The notes beneath the pieces are model-generated. The model was not told where the DNA came from and ran no database searches. It saw nothing but the letters and a program-made list of their open reading frames with translations. This document shows, piece by piece, positions 1 through 6,375 of a DNA stretch of 64,000 nucleotides (positions are counted from its first letter, which is position 1; each line of letters starts with the position of its first letter). Where the stretch lies: assembly GCA_020860605.1 (NCBI GenBank), contig JAJBTZ010000085.1, positions 30,236 to 94,235 of the forward strand, written 5' to 3'. Source of the stretch: Ruminococcus sp. (GTDB lineage Bacteria > Bacillota > Clostridia > Oscillospirales > Ruminococcaceae). A program made the position numbers and the translations under genes.

Positions 1-428
1 CAATGACCTATGGCTACGTTTACGTCGCTCACGTTGCAATGGGCGCTGACTACAACCAGTGCATCAAGGCTATTGCTGAGGCTGAGAGCTACCACGGACC
101 TTCCATCATCATCGGTTATGCTCCTTGTATCAACCACGGTATCAAGGGTGGCATGAGCATCGCTCAGACCGAGGAGAAGAAGGCTGTTGACGCTGGTTAC
201 TGGCACCTCTACAGATACGATCCGAGACTCGCTGCCGAGGGCAAGAATCCGTTCCACCTCGACTCCAAGGCTCCGACCGCTGAGTACAAGGACTTCCTCA
301 TGGGTGAGGTCAGATACAACTCCCTCGCCAGATCCAACCCCGACAGAGCCGAAAAGCTCTTCGATTCCGCAGTCGACAACGCTAAGCAGAGATATGATTA
401 TCTCGTTGAGCTGTCGAATCAGGAATGA
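1..428 (+). CDS. nifJ: Pyruvate:ferredoxin (flavodoxin) oxidoreductase, C-terminal end (partial)
   Basis: This is the last ~142 codons of a large single-chain pyruvate:ferredoxin oxidoreductase, which converts pyruvate and CoA to acetyl-CoA, CO2 and reduced ferredoxin in the cytoplasm. The reading frame is open from base 1, so the start lies before the window; the first ATG at 3 is internal. The fragment matches the C-terminal thiamine-diphosphate domain of the family: a YVAHVAMGA segment, then IIIGYAPCINHGIKGG, then the terminal tail with the GYWHLYRYDPRL and FHLDSKAP motifs. The known enzyme is about 1,170 residues, so roughly 12 percent is visible. An intrinsic terminator follows at once. 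With PduL at 33.5 kb it would supply acetyl-phosphate for ATP formation. Confidence 0.95.
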   Translation, partial: MTYGYVYVAHVAMGADYNQCIKAIAEAESYHGPSIIIGYAPCINHGIKGGMSIAQTEEKKAVDAGYWHLYRYDPRLAAEGKNPFHLDSKAPTAEYKDFLMGEVRYNSLARSNPDRAEKLFDSAVDNAKQRYDYLVELSNQE

Positions 429-452
429 TCGGTTGAAAATCTGATATAATTT

Positions 453-485
453 AACCCTCCCCGGGAAAATCCCAGGGAGGGTTTT
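453..485 (+). terminator. Intrinsic terminator of nifJ
   Basis: AACCCTCCC pairs with GGGAGGGTT around a short loop and runs into TTTT, 25 bases after the nifJ stop codon. Confidence 0.85.
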
Positions 486-488
486 CAT

Positions 489-571
489 GTAGGGGCGGAT
501 ATTATCCGCCCGAATTACCAAAGGATATGTGAGCTGCCACAAAAAACGGGCGGATGATATCCGCCCCTACT
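489..571. repeat. Family A palindromic element (GGCGGATA type), copy 1
   Basis: The element opens with GTAGGGGCGGA and closes with its inverse TCCGCCCCTAC. Each end is itself a palindrome (GGGCGGATATTATCCGCCC on the left, a one-base variant on the right), and ~30 bases of unrelated sequence lie between. The same arrangement recurs at 4119, 35918, 60160 and 62889. It has no coding capacity and looks like a REP/MITE-type element. Confidence 0.85.
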
Positions 572-573
572 TG

Positions 574-785
574 TTCGGCTACGACGACTTCGTCGTCTCC
601 GCCGAAGCGATTTCGCCGAAGGCGACGATCCCCCTCCCCCTTCGGGGAGGCTTTCTCTGCCTAGAGGATAAGCTCTGCTGAAGGAAAAAAGCGCTCGCTT
701 CGCTCGCGCCCTCTCAGTCACGCTTCGCGTGACAGCTCCCCCAGAAGGGGAGCCAAGTTGTTGCCTTGAGGAGAGGGTCTGCTCA
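574..785. repeat. Family B modular palindromic repeat block, copy 1
   Basis: A run of nested palindromes: CGACTTCGTCG, TTTCGCC/GGCGA-type arms, CCCCCTCCCCCTTCGGGGAGG, then CCCTCTCAGTCACGCTTCGCGTGACAG-type arms and CTCCCCCAGAAGGGGAG. Open reading frames across it (for example on the minus strand, 515-790) are low-complexity and not credible. With the family A copy it fills most of the gap between nifJ and the toxin gene at 885. Confidence 0.8.
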
Positions 786-805
786 AACAAAATTTTCCGA
801 ATCGA

Positions 806-834
806 TTGACAGCATGTTCTTTTTATGCTACAAT
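806..834 (+). promoter_or_regulatory. Promoter of the small toxin gene
   Basis: TTGACA (806-811), 17-base spacer, TACAAT (829-834). The likely first transcribed base is A841, giving an mRNA that begins AGCGAGAGG. Confidence 0.8.
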
Positions 835-884
835 ATATTCAGCGAGAGGCGGTCACCTTTTCCGAACGGAAAGGAGTGATGCTC

Positions 885-974
885 ATGGACGTTGAAACCA
901 TTATTCTGCTACTTGGTTTGCTGATATCGGCTGTTAATTTGGGCATTACCATCGGTAATAACTCAAAGAAATAG
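885..974 (+). CDS. Small hydrophobic holin-like toxin peptide (type I toxin-antitoxin), locus 1
   Basis: A 29-residue peptide: a short acidic start (MDVET), one hydrophobic helix (IILLLGLLISAVNLGIT) and a polar basic tail (GNNSKK). This is the build of the Pfam Hol_Tox / TxpA-like membrane toxins of Firmicutes type I toxin-antitoxin systems, which insert in the membrane when the antitoxin RNA is lost. The ribosome site AAAGGAGTG sits 7-8 bases before ATG. Three things support a real gene: a strong dedicated promoter, a convergent promoter giving an antisense RNA over the last codons and 3' UTR, and a second locus at 39.2-39.5 kb with a related peptide (both end in G-x-N-x-K-K) and identical architecture. 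Toxicity is inferred, not shown. Confidence 0.75.
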   Translation: MDVETIILLLGLLISAVNLGITIGNNSKK

Positions 975-1079
975 CTGACCCTTGACCCATTCGTCAAAAA
1001 CCAGCTACGCTTTTTCCTAACTCATTAGTTCGGAGAGTGACCATGTTGTCTGAATTGGCGTTCAGGCAACCCTCTCGCT
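965..1079 (-). ncRNA. Antisense antitoxin RNA of type I locus 1
   Basis: The predicted RNA starts near 1079 (AGCGAGAGG) from a consensus promoter at 1086-1114 and runs leftward ~115 nt. It contains a stem-loop (GUUG-C-CUGAA with UUCAG-A-CAAC, about 1046-1071). It ends at a hairpin, UAGCUG/CAGCUA with an inner UUGAC/GUCAA stem, followed by UUUCUUU. That terminator overlaps the toxin stop codon, so the RNA covers the toxin mRNA 3' UTR and its final codons, as for RatA or SR4 antitoxins. No expression data are available. Confidence 0.7.
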
Positions 1080-1085
1080 ACTTTT

Positions 1086-1114
1086 ATTATATACTTCTCT
1101 TCCCTCTTTGTCAA
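1086..1114 (-). promoter_or_regulatory. Promoter of antisense antitoxin RNA, locus 1
   Basis: Read on the minus strand: TTGACA (1114-1109), 17 bases, TATAAT (1091-1086). It is a perfect consensus and closer to consensus than the toxin promoter, as expected when antitoxin RNA must be in excess. Confidence 0.85.
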
Positions 1115-1127
1115 GAGGGAAATTTTG
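1101..1127 (+). terminator. Terminator of toxin mRNA, locus 1
   Basis: TCCCTCT pairs with AGAGGGA around a six-base loop and is followed by AATTTT. It lies beyond the antisense promoter, so the toxin mRNA (about 841-1127) includes the full complement of the antitoxin RNA. Confidence 0.6.
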
Positions 1128-1139
1128 ATTATATCACAT

Positions 1140-1167
1140 CGCCCCGAGATGGATTGGTCTCGGGGCG
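1140..1167 (-). terminator. Hairpin downstream of the wall-anchored protein gene
   Basis: A perfect 10-bp stem, CGCCCCGAGA with TCTCGGGGCG, around an 8-base loop, 25 bases after the stop codon of the gene at 1192. No long U run follows on the minus strand, so it may be an imperfect terminator or a 3'-end stabiliser. Confidence 0.6.
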
Positions 1168-1191
1168 GGAATAATCTTTAGGATTTTAGGA

Positions 1192-2052
1192 TTATCTTCT
1201 CTTGGAAGCTACTACTGCCAAGCCTGCGATTGCCATCGGGACGAGGGCGAGAACAGCACCAGTAGTCGGGTTGGTCTCAGCAGGGGTCTCGGGCTCGCTG
1301 TCGTCAACAGTAAGATCTTCGCCATCATCCTCGCTGTCGGTCTCGCCGGATTCCTGAGGATCAGAAACTTCGACTTCCTCAACTGATACAGCATCAGCAG
1401 GAACGAGAACCTTTACACTTGTGATAGTGTAGGAAGCGGAAGAGTTGGAGATAAGGCTGTAAGAAGAGCTGCCTTCGATGCCGGCTGCTTCCATAGCTGC
1501 ATAAACGGTTGCGCCGTCGTAAACTACAGTGAGTCCGTCATCGCTTACGAATGCTACAACATCCTCATCCTCAGCGGTTGTACCGTTGGTTCCGAGCTGG
1601 ACGTTGGAGCTTGCGGAAATGATGAACTTATCCCAAACCTGGCCATCAACGTAGGAAAGTACTGTCTCGGTGTCTCTCTCGATTACGAGATATGAGCCTT
1701 CAACGCTAAGTGCAGCTGCGAAGCTCGAATCACCAAGAGTGTAAGAATTCCAGTTGCCAGAAGCAGCGTTCAAATCATTAGAGAAGACTACAGCATACTC
1801 AACGTCGCCAACAGTAACAGTCTCATAAGCTACGCCTTCAGATTCAACTTCAGCCTTGCAAACATCACAAACGCCGTCGCCGTCATCATCTACGTGAGCA
1901 CTACTAATGAAATTGCCGTTTATTATCAACGCATGATAATCCTCGTTAACGTATATTACGCCTGATGCGCTTCCCTCAGCTGCAAAAACAAACACGCAAA
2001 GAGAGCTTATTGCGAGGACTAGAGCCGTCGCAACAGCTAAAATTTTCTTCAT
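1192..2052 (-). CDS. Secreted wall-anchored protein with NPTTG sorting signal
   Basis: A 286-residue exported protein of unknown function. It starts at MKKILAVATALV (ribosome site GGAGG, 7 bases upstream); a longer frame up to 2073 adds seven residues with no ribosome site. An N-terminal signal peptide (about 1-25) is followed by a mature region rich in Ser, Val, Asp and Glu. Near residue 55 is a DDDGDGVCDVC segment, resembling the Asp-rich calcium-binding loops of dockerin or thrombospondin-3 repeats and holding a Cys pair. The C-terminus has an acidic Pro/Glu/Thr stalk, NPTTG, a hydrophobic helix and KRR, a non-canonical sortase signal common in Ruminococcus-like surface proteins. No catalytic domain is recognised. 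It has its own promoter and a long leader. Confidence 0.8.
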   Translation of the reverse strand: MKKILAVATALVLAISSLCVFVFAAEGSASGVIYVNEDYHALIINGNFISSAHVDDDGDGVCDVCKAEVESEGVAYETVTVGDVEYAVVFSNDLNAASGNWNSYTLGDSSFAAALSVEGSYLVIERDTETVLSYVDGQVWDKFIISASSNVQLGTNGTTAEDEDVVAFVSDDGLTVVYDGATVYAAMEAAGIEGSSSYSLISNSSASYTITSVKVLVPADAVSVEEVEVSDPQESGETDSEDDGEDLTVDDSEPETPAETNPTTGAVLALVPMAIAGLAVVASKRR

Positions 2053-2240
2053 GTTTTTTCCTCCAAATATCAAATTAAATTGGGCGTCACAAGCCTGGTC
2101 GGCGCACTGAGCGGGTCATCCACTCCCTCTCAGCCAAATCCGAACATCCTTGAAACTATCCCTTTTGCCGCCTCCATCGCTCGTCATAGGCTTCATACCA
2201 TCCCACGAAACCATAAAAAAACGACTTAAGCTGTACATAT
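2053..2240 (-). promoter_or_regulatory. Long 5' leader of the NPTTG protein gene
   Basis: About 190 transcribed bases separate the promoter from the start codon. An AAGCCT segment early in the leader can pair with AGGCTT near its end (about 2092-2098), enclosing a G-rich segment and a CCCGCTC hairpin. This suggests a folded multi-helix leader. It does not match any riboswitch consensus I know, so a regulatory role is only a possibility. Confidence 0.35.
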
Positions 2241-2244
2241 ACAT

Positions 2245-2274
2245 AGTATATCACATTCTTAAGCCAAAGTCCAA
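2245..2274 (-). promoter_or_regulatory. Promoter of the NPTTG protein gene
   Basis: Minus strand: TTGGAC (2274-2269), 18 bases, TATACT (2250-2245). Two CTTAAG sites flank the -10 region (2225 and 2257). Confidence 0.6.
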
Positions 2275-2339
2275 CAAAACTTTATCGGAATATTGTACAA
2301 AAATATATAGGGATTTTTGTGCAGGGTGCACAAAACGGT

Positions 2340-2538
2340 AAAACCTCTCAGTCGCTTGCGGGGCCTCTCTGTCGCCTTCGGAACCTCTCAGTCTCGCTTC
2401 GCTCGACAGCTCCCCTTAAAAAGGGGAGCCATAACTGCGAGAGGCAAATTTGTGCATTAACAGAAGTGTTTGAGAAACGACTACTGGCTCCCCTTATCAA
2501 GGGGAGCTGTCAGCCGAAGGCTGACTGAGAGGTTCCGC
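2340..2538. repeat. Family B modular palindromic repeat block, copy 2
   Basis: Contains two full arms in opposite orientation: CCTCTCAGTCTCGCTTCGCTCGACAGCTCCCC..GGGGAGCCATAACTGC-type at 2387-2440 and its inverse, GGCTCCCC..GGGGAGCTGTCAGCCGAAGGCTGACTGAGAGG-type, at 2488-2535, with unrelated sequence between. It lies just downstream of the amylase gene. Confidence 0.8.
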
Positions 2539-2558
2539 ATGCCAATGGTGACTGACCG

Positions 2559-4097
2559 TCACTTAAATATCGCAAACGAGTACATCGGCAACGTGAGCAC
2601 GCCATCTTCATAGGTCGCGTTGCCTTCAACGGCTAGCTCGGCCTGGAGTTCGCCGAGGTCCATTTCTACCGTCTTCTCCTCTGTCGAGAAGTTCACGACG
2701 ATTGTGATGGTGCTGTCCTCCCACGTCTTCGAAAAGATCAGGACGTCCATGTCGCTGTAGTAGGTCATCTTCATCTCGCCACGGGCGATTTCAGGGAAGG
2801 CGTTGCGGATGTTGTTGCAGCGCTTGTAGTAGTTGAGAATTGAGGTCTCGTCGGCGTACTGCTCCTCGACACCGTCAAAGGCATAGCTTGCAGAAGTGGT
2901 TCCGGGAGGATTGTCGGTGAGGTTTTCGCCGGAGTTGTCCCAGAGCATTGCGATTCGCTTGTTCGGGTCGTCGCCGGAGCCGACCATTCCAATCTCGTCG
3001 CCGTAGTAGGTAAACGTTGTGCCGTTGAGAAGCGACAGCATCCCGTAGGCGAATTTGACCTTATTCTCGTCCCTGCCGACCGAGCCTGCGATTCGTCCTG
3101 TATCGTGATTGTCAAGGAACGGCGCTGCGATCGACTCACCGCTGTTGGCGGTCTTGTAGACGGTATTCGCGTAGCTCCAGAAGTAGTTCGCAGGGTAGGC
3201 GTTCGAGAAGGTCATGTTGACATAGCCCTCCTGCTGTGAGACGGAGAAGGCGAAGAATGAGGTTTCGGGAGCGATTTCGTAGTAGGTCTTGACGATCGAG
3301 TCGGACTCCCAGACCTCGCCGACAACGAAGGCATCAGGATTATACTCCTGAACGACGTCTGTGAGCCAGGCACAGAACTCGGCGCTCTTGTTATAGTCGC
3401 CAGTGTAGAAGCTGGTGCAGGCGTCGAGGCGGAAGCCGTCTACTCCCTTGCCGATCCAGAATTCGATTATGTTCTCGATTTCGGCTCTGACATTTTCGCT
3501 GTCAAGGTTCAGGTCGGGCATACTATATGTAAATCTCGCCTCGTAGTAGATGCCGTCATAGTAGCTATAGCCGTCGAGAGCGGTGTCGGAAAAGTTGTAG
3601 TAGTCGTAGTACTCCCCTTCCGTGTCGCCGTCCCAGGCGCTCTGGATTGCGGATTTGAACCAAGGATGCTCGCTCGAAGTGTGGTTGACGACGAGGTCGA
3701 TTATAATCTTGATTCCCCTCGCGTGGGCCTCCTCGACAAGATTCTCGAAGTCCTCCATCGTTCCGAACTGTGAGTCGACGTTATAATAATCCGTCACGTC
3801 GTACTTATGGTAGGAGTAGCCCTCCGTGATCGGCATAAACCAGATGCCAGTGTAACCGAGGTCGCGGATATAGTCTAACTTCGATGTGACTCCATTAAAG
3901 TCGCCGATTCCGTCTCCGTCAGAATCACAGAAGGAATAGACGAAAATTTCATAGTAGTTGCCATAATTATCGTCCGGGATGTTCTCTTCTAAGAGAGTAA
4001 CCTCCGCCATGGTATAACCGCTGACAGTTTCAGCCGAGCTTCCGCAGGCGGTCAGCAAAATCATAAACCCGAGCAGAAACGCAATAAGTCTTTTCAT
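2559..4097 (-). CDS. Extracellular alpha-amylase family (GH13) lipoprotein
   Basis: A 512-residue glycoside hydrolase that should cut alpha-1,4 bonds of starch or maltodextrin outside the membrane. A lipoprotein signal (LTAC, lipidated Cys18) tethers it. All four GH13 regions are present: DLVVNH (134-139), GFRLDA with nucleophile Asp225, EVWE with acid/base Glu261, and FLDNHD with Asp332. The YEIFVYSFCDSDGDGIGDFNG start (49-69) is typical of the N-terminal barrel strand, and a short all-beta C domain ends the protein. The gene is the last of the transporter cluster on this strand, 206 bases after the zinc-ribbon gene, with a family A repeat between. It may have its own transcript. The exact subfamily is not resolved. 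Confidence 0.9.
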   Translation of the reverse strand: MKRLIAFLLGFMILLTACGSSAETVSGYTMAEVTLLEENIPDDNYGNYYEIFVYSFCDSDGDGIGDFNGVTSKLDYIRDLGYTGIWFMPITEGYSYHKYDVTDYYNVDSQFGTMEDFENLVEEAHARGIKIIIDLVVNHTSSEHPWFKSAIQSAWDGDTEGEYYDYYNFSDTALDGYSYYDGIYYEARFTYSMPDLNLDSENVRAEIENIIEFWIGKGVDGFRLDACTSFYTGDYNKSAEFCAWLTDVVQEYNPDAFVVGEVWESDSIVKTYYEIAPETSFFAFSVSQQEGYVNMTFSNAYPANYFWSYANTVYKTANSGESIAAPFLDNHDTGRIAGSVGRDENKVKFAYGMLSLLNGTTFTYYGDEIGMVGSGDDPNKRIAMLWDNSGENLTDNPPGTTSASYAFDGVEEQYADETSILNYYKRCNNIRNAFPEIARGEMKMTYYSDMDVLIFSKTWEDSTITIVVNFSTEEKTVEMDLGELQAELAVEGNATYEDGVLTLPMYSFAIFK

Positions 4098-4118
4098 AAA
4101 TTCTTAACCTCCATTATT

Positions 4119-4233
4119 GTAGGGGCGGATATTATCCGCCCGTTGTAGTGCTACCACCTGGGGTTCGGGCTGAATGTAGAAGTTCGCTTGCGAACTTCGG
4201 AAGTTTGGCTTTGCCAAACTTCTCCGCCCCTGC
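4119..4233. repeat. Family A palindromic element, copy 2 (with inserted palindromes)
   Basis: Starts GTAGGGGCGGATATTATCCG and ends TCCGCCCCTGC. The interior carries two extra perfect palindromes, AAGTTCGCTTGCGAACTT and AAGTTTGGCTTTGCCAAACTT. The rest of the gap to 4303 holds another inverted repeat (GTGGAGTG/CACTCTCCAC) and CAGTTGCGAAGCAACTG. The element separates the amylase from the upstream genes. Confidence 0.8.
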
Positions 4234-4303
4234 AAATTGTGGAGTGCAGGGAGCAACTTCACTCTCCACACTCCACTCTTCACGCTCAGTTGCGAAGCAA
4301 CTG

Positions 4304-4564
4304 TTAAAGTTCGCCCTTTTTGTAGGTATGATACTCGAGGTCTCCGGCATCGTCGCCGAAGGAGTCGATACGAGCCATGATGAGGCCATATTTGTCCTTG
4401 ATCTGCTCGTTCATCCGAAGGATTTTCTCCTCGCTTCCTCTGAAGCAGCAGCGAAGGCAATAGTACTCGTCCTTCTTCTCGTCATAGAAGAGGTCCATGT
4501 CTATGTCGCGCTGGAAGCACTGTGGGCAGCGGTAGTTCAGTTTGCCTTTTTTAGCCTGAGACAT
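4304..4564 (-). CDS. Small zinc-ribbon protein
   Basis: An 86-residue soluble protein with a four-Cys zinc ribbon: CPQC at residues 13-16 and CLRC at 36-39 (a further Cys at 40). A charged C-terminal half (MNEQIKDKYGLIMARIDSF) has helical character. The function is unknown. Its start lies inside the 3' end of the 606-residue upstream gene (28-base overlap), so the two are probably translationally coupled and may act together. The family occurs as small hypothetical proteins in Clostridia; I cannot name it. Confidence 0.7.
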   Translation of the reverse strand: MSQAKKGKLNYRCPQCFQRDIDMDLFYDEKKDEYYCLRCCFRGSEEKILRMNEQIKDKYGLIMARIDSFGDDAGDLEYHTYKKGEL

Positions 4565-6357
4565 GTTCTCATACCTCCACTCTTAAGCTTCTTCTTGAGC
4601 GAAATACGGTACGAAGGCGAGAAGGCGTGGCCTTCCTCGAACTCTCCGATATCGTTGTCGCCAGTCATTTCAACGATGGTCTCGACATCCGGGATGACTA
4701 CTCTTACAGAAGTGGTGTTAGGAACATCCACTATTCTGCACTTGTAGTTGAAGTCGACAGTCTGGGACTCCGACTCGCTCTCGCAGATGAGCTTGGCCTT
4801 TGTCATATCCGACTGATACTCGGTGGTGCCGAAGGCGCCGGTGAAGTACTCATCGAACGTTACCTCGTGGTCGCCGATATCGTTTAAGATATTTCTCTCG
4901 ATGATGATTTCGCCTGTGCCACGCTTGAATGTGAACTTCGACTGAAGCTCCATCGTGAAGTCAGCGAATTCGATCTCGACAGGTGTGGTCGTGATGACGG
5001 TATCGTCGCCATCCTTGGACCATGTCGCCTTGCATCTTACCAACGCCAGGTCGATTTCCTCACTACCACAGGAGACCTTGAGGGACTTTACGGTTCCTGC
5101 TCCCGCATAGTGGGTGAAATAACCGGCACGGTAGTTAGCCTGAATGAGGTATGGGTAGGAAGCGTCATAGACGTGGTCGGTCCCGATTCCACACTTCCAG
5201 TCGAGCTGGGCAACGTAAGGACGAAGGTCAATCATGGCACCGCCCTGATTGAAGTCGAGGCAGGCTCTCATATACGGGTCGCAATACCAGAAGTACTGCT
5301 TCTGTGAGCCGTAGAGGATATCCTTCCAGAGTGCTACCTCCGGCTCGTCGTAGCTCTTCACGGAGCGGTAGTAGTCAGCGAATTCGCTCATGGTCATGTC
5401 GTCGCACTTGCCCTCTTTTTTGAGCTTGCCGTAGTAGGCCATTCCGTCCTCATAGGACTTCTTTAAGAGCTCGTAAGGTGCTTCCCATCTTCCAGCCTTA
5501 TTCAGCCAGCCTGGTCCGACGAAGACCATGTTATAACTGAGGCCATTATTATACTTTCCAAGGTGTCTGTATTGGTCGACGAGGTTAAAGAAGTACGGAA
5601 GCTCTTTGTCTTTGTAGACGAGGCCTCTCAGTACATTCTGAGGATGGGTTCCGAAGTTCGAGCCGTTGCCGTCGAAGCAGGCGATCAGGTCTCTTGAGAG
5701 GTGCGGGATCGCGACAATTCCGCTGTCGTCAGCCTTGTTCATTGCAGGGCAATGGGTGTTATGCTTCGAGGGGATCCAAGGTGCCCAAGGTCCGCCATCC
5801 ATGAAGGTGTACCAGCTGTTGTTGCAGGTGTGATAGGCCTTCGGGCCCTCTTCCCAGCAGGTTGCAACGGCACATTTGACAGAAGGGTACTTCTCCTTGA
5901 TGTAGTTTATGCAGAAGGCATCGAGGTAGTAGGAGCCGGTTGACTGCGGATAGAATCCGAACTTCTCATAGAAGAGTGAGAAGCAGTCGTCGATGATGGC
6001 CATCTTGTCCTCTTCTGAGAACATCCAGATGCAGAAGTCCTTGGTCTTGTACTTCTCCTTGAACTGCTTGCAGGGGAGTCCCAGAAGGCTCAGAGCGATT
6101 TCGTCACCATAAACCTCGTGGTCGCGCTTCGCCATGTCGATGATTATGTCGTTGAAGAGCGAAGCATAGGTTATCTGAATTGTGGTTTTCAAACCGTTTG
6201 CGTGTGCTGTTTCCTGCTGGAAGATGAATATGTCAAGCGATTCATCATGCAGGTCATCAGCACCCACGTTTTCTTTCTTTCCTCTGCCCGTAACCTTCTC
6301 CGCATATTCGGGAGAAAGCTCGGGGCGGTGGATTATATTTACTATGAACTTATCCAT
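4537..6357 (-). CDS. Uncharacterised 606-residue protein in the sugar-transport operon
   Basis: A large soluble protein without signal peptide or membrane segments, hence cytoplasmic. The first ~350 residues read like an alpha/beta barrel (IIHRPELSPEYA near the start, then a long Trp/Tyr/Gly-rich part with GGPWAPWIPSKHNTHCPA). The last ~220 residues look like beta-sandwich strands, the build of several carbohydrate-active enzymes with an accessory domain. The early HRPEL recalls the His motif of GH57/deacetylase barrels, but I cannot assign a family or catalytic residues. It lies 18 bases after the MsmK-type ATPase gene and overlaps the zinc-ribbon gene, so it should be expressed with the transporter and may process the imported sugar. 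Confidence 0.75.
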   Translation of the reverse strand: MDKFIVNIIHRPELSPEYAEKVTGRGKKENVGADDLHDESLDIFIFQQETAHANGLKTTIQITYASLFNDIIIDMAKRDHEVYGDEIALSLLGLPCKQFKEKYKTKDFCIWMFSEEDKMAIIDDCFSLFYEKFGFYPQSTGSYYLDAFCINYIKEKYPSVKCAVATCWEEGPKAYHTCNNSWYTFMDGGPWAPWIPSKHNTHCPAMNKADDSGIVAIPHLSRDLIACFDGNGSNFGTHPQNVLRGLVYKDKELPYFFNLVDQYRHLGKYNNGLSYNMVFVGPGWLNKAGRWEAPYELLKKSYEDGMAYYGKLKKEGKCDDMTMSEFADYYRSVKSYDEPEVALWKDILYGSQKQYFWYCDPYMRACLDFNQGGAMIDLRPYVAQLDWKCGIGTDHVYDASYPYLIQANYRAGYFTHYAGAGTVKSLKVSCGSEEIDLALVRCKATWSKDGDDTVITTTPVEIEFADFTMELQSKFTFKRGTGEIIIERNILNDIGDHEVTFDEYFTGAFGTTEYQSDMTKAKLICESESESQTVDFNYKCRIVDVPNTTSVRVVIPDVETIVEMTGDNDIGEFEEGHAFSPSYRISLKKKLKSGGMRTCLRLKKAN

Positions 6358-6375
6358 CAGTTACACTCCTGGGAA

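Noticed and set aside
885..1127. Prophage holin gene or phage remnant
   Set aside because: The peptide is holin-like, but there are no phage genes around and the antisense architecture explains it better as a type I toxin.
2053..2240. c-di-GMP, SAM, TPP or ZTP riboswitch before the NPTTG gene
   Set aside because: None of the conserved core words of these classes is present, so it is left as an unassigned leader.
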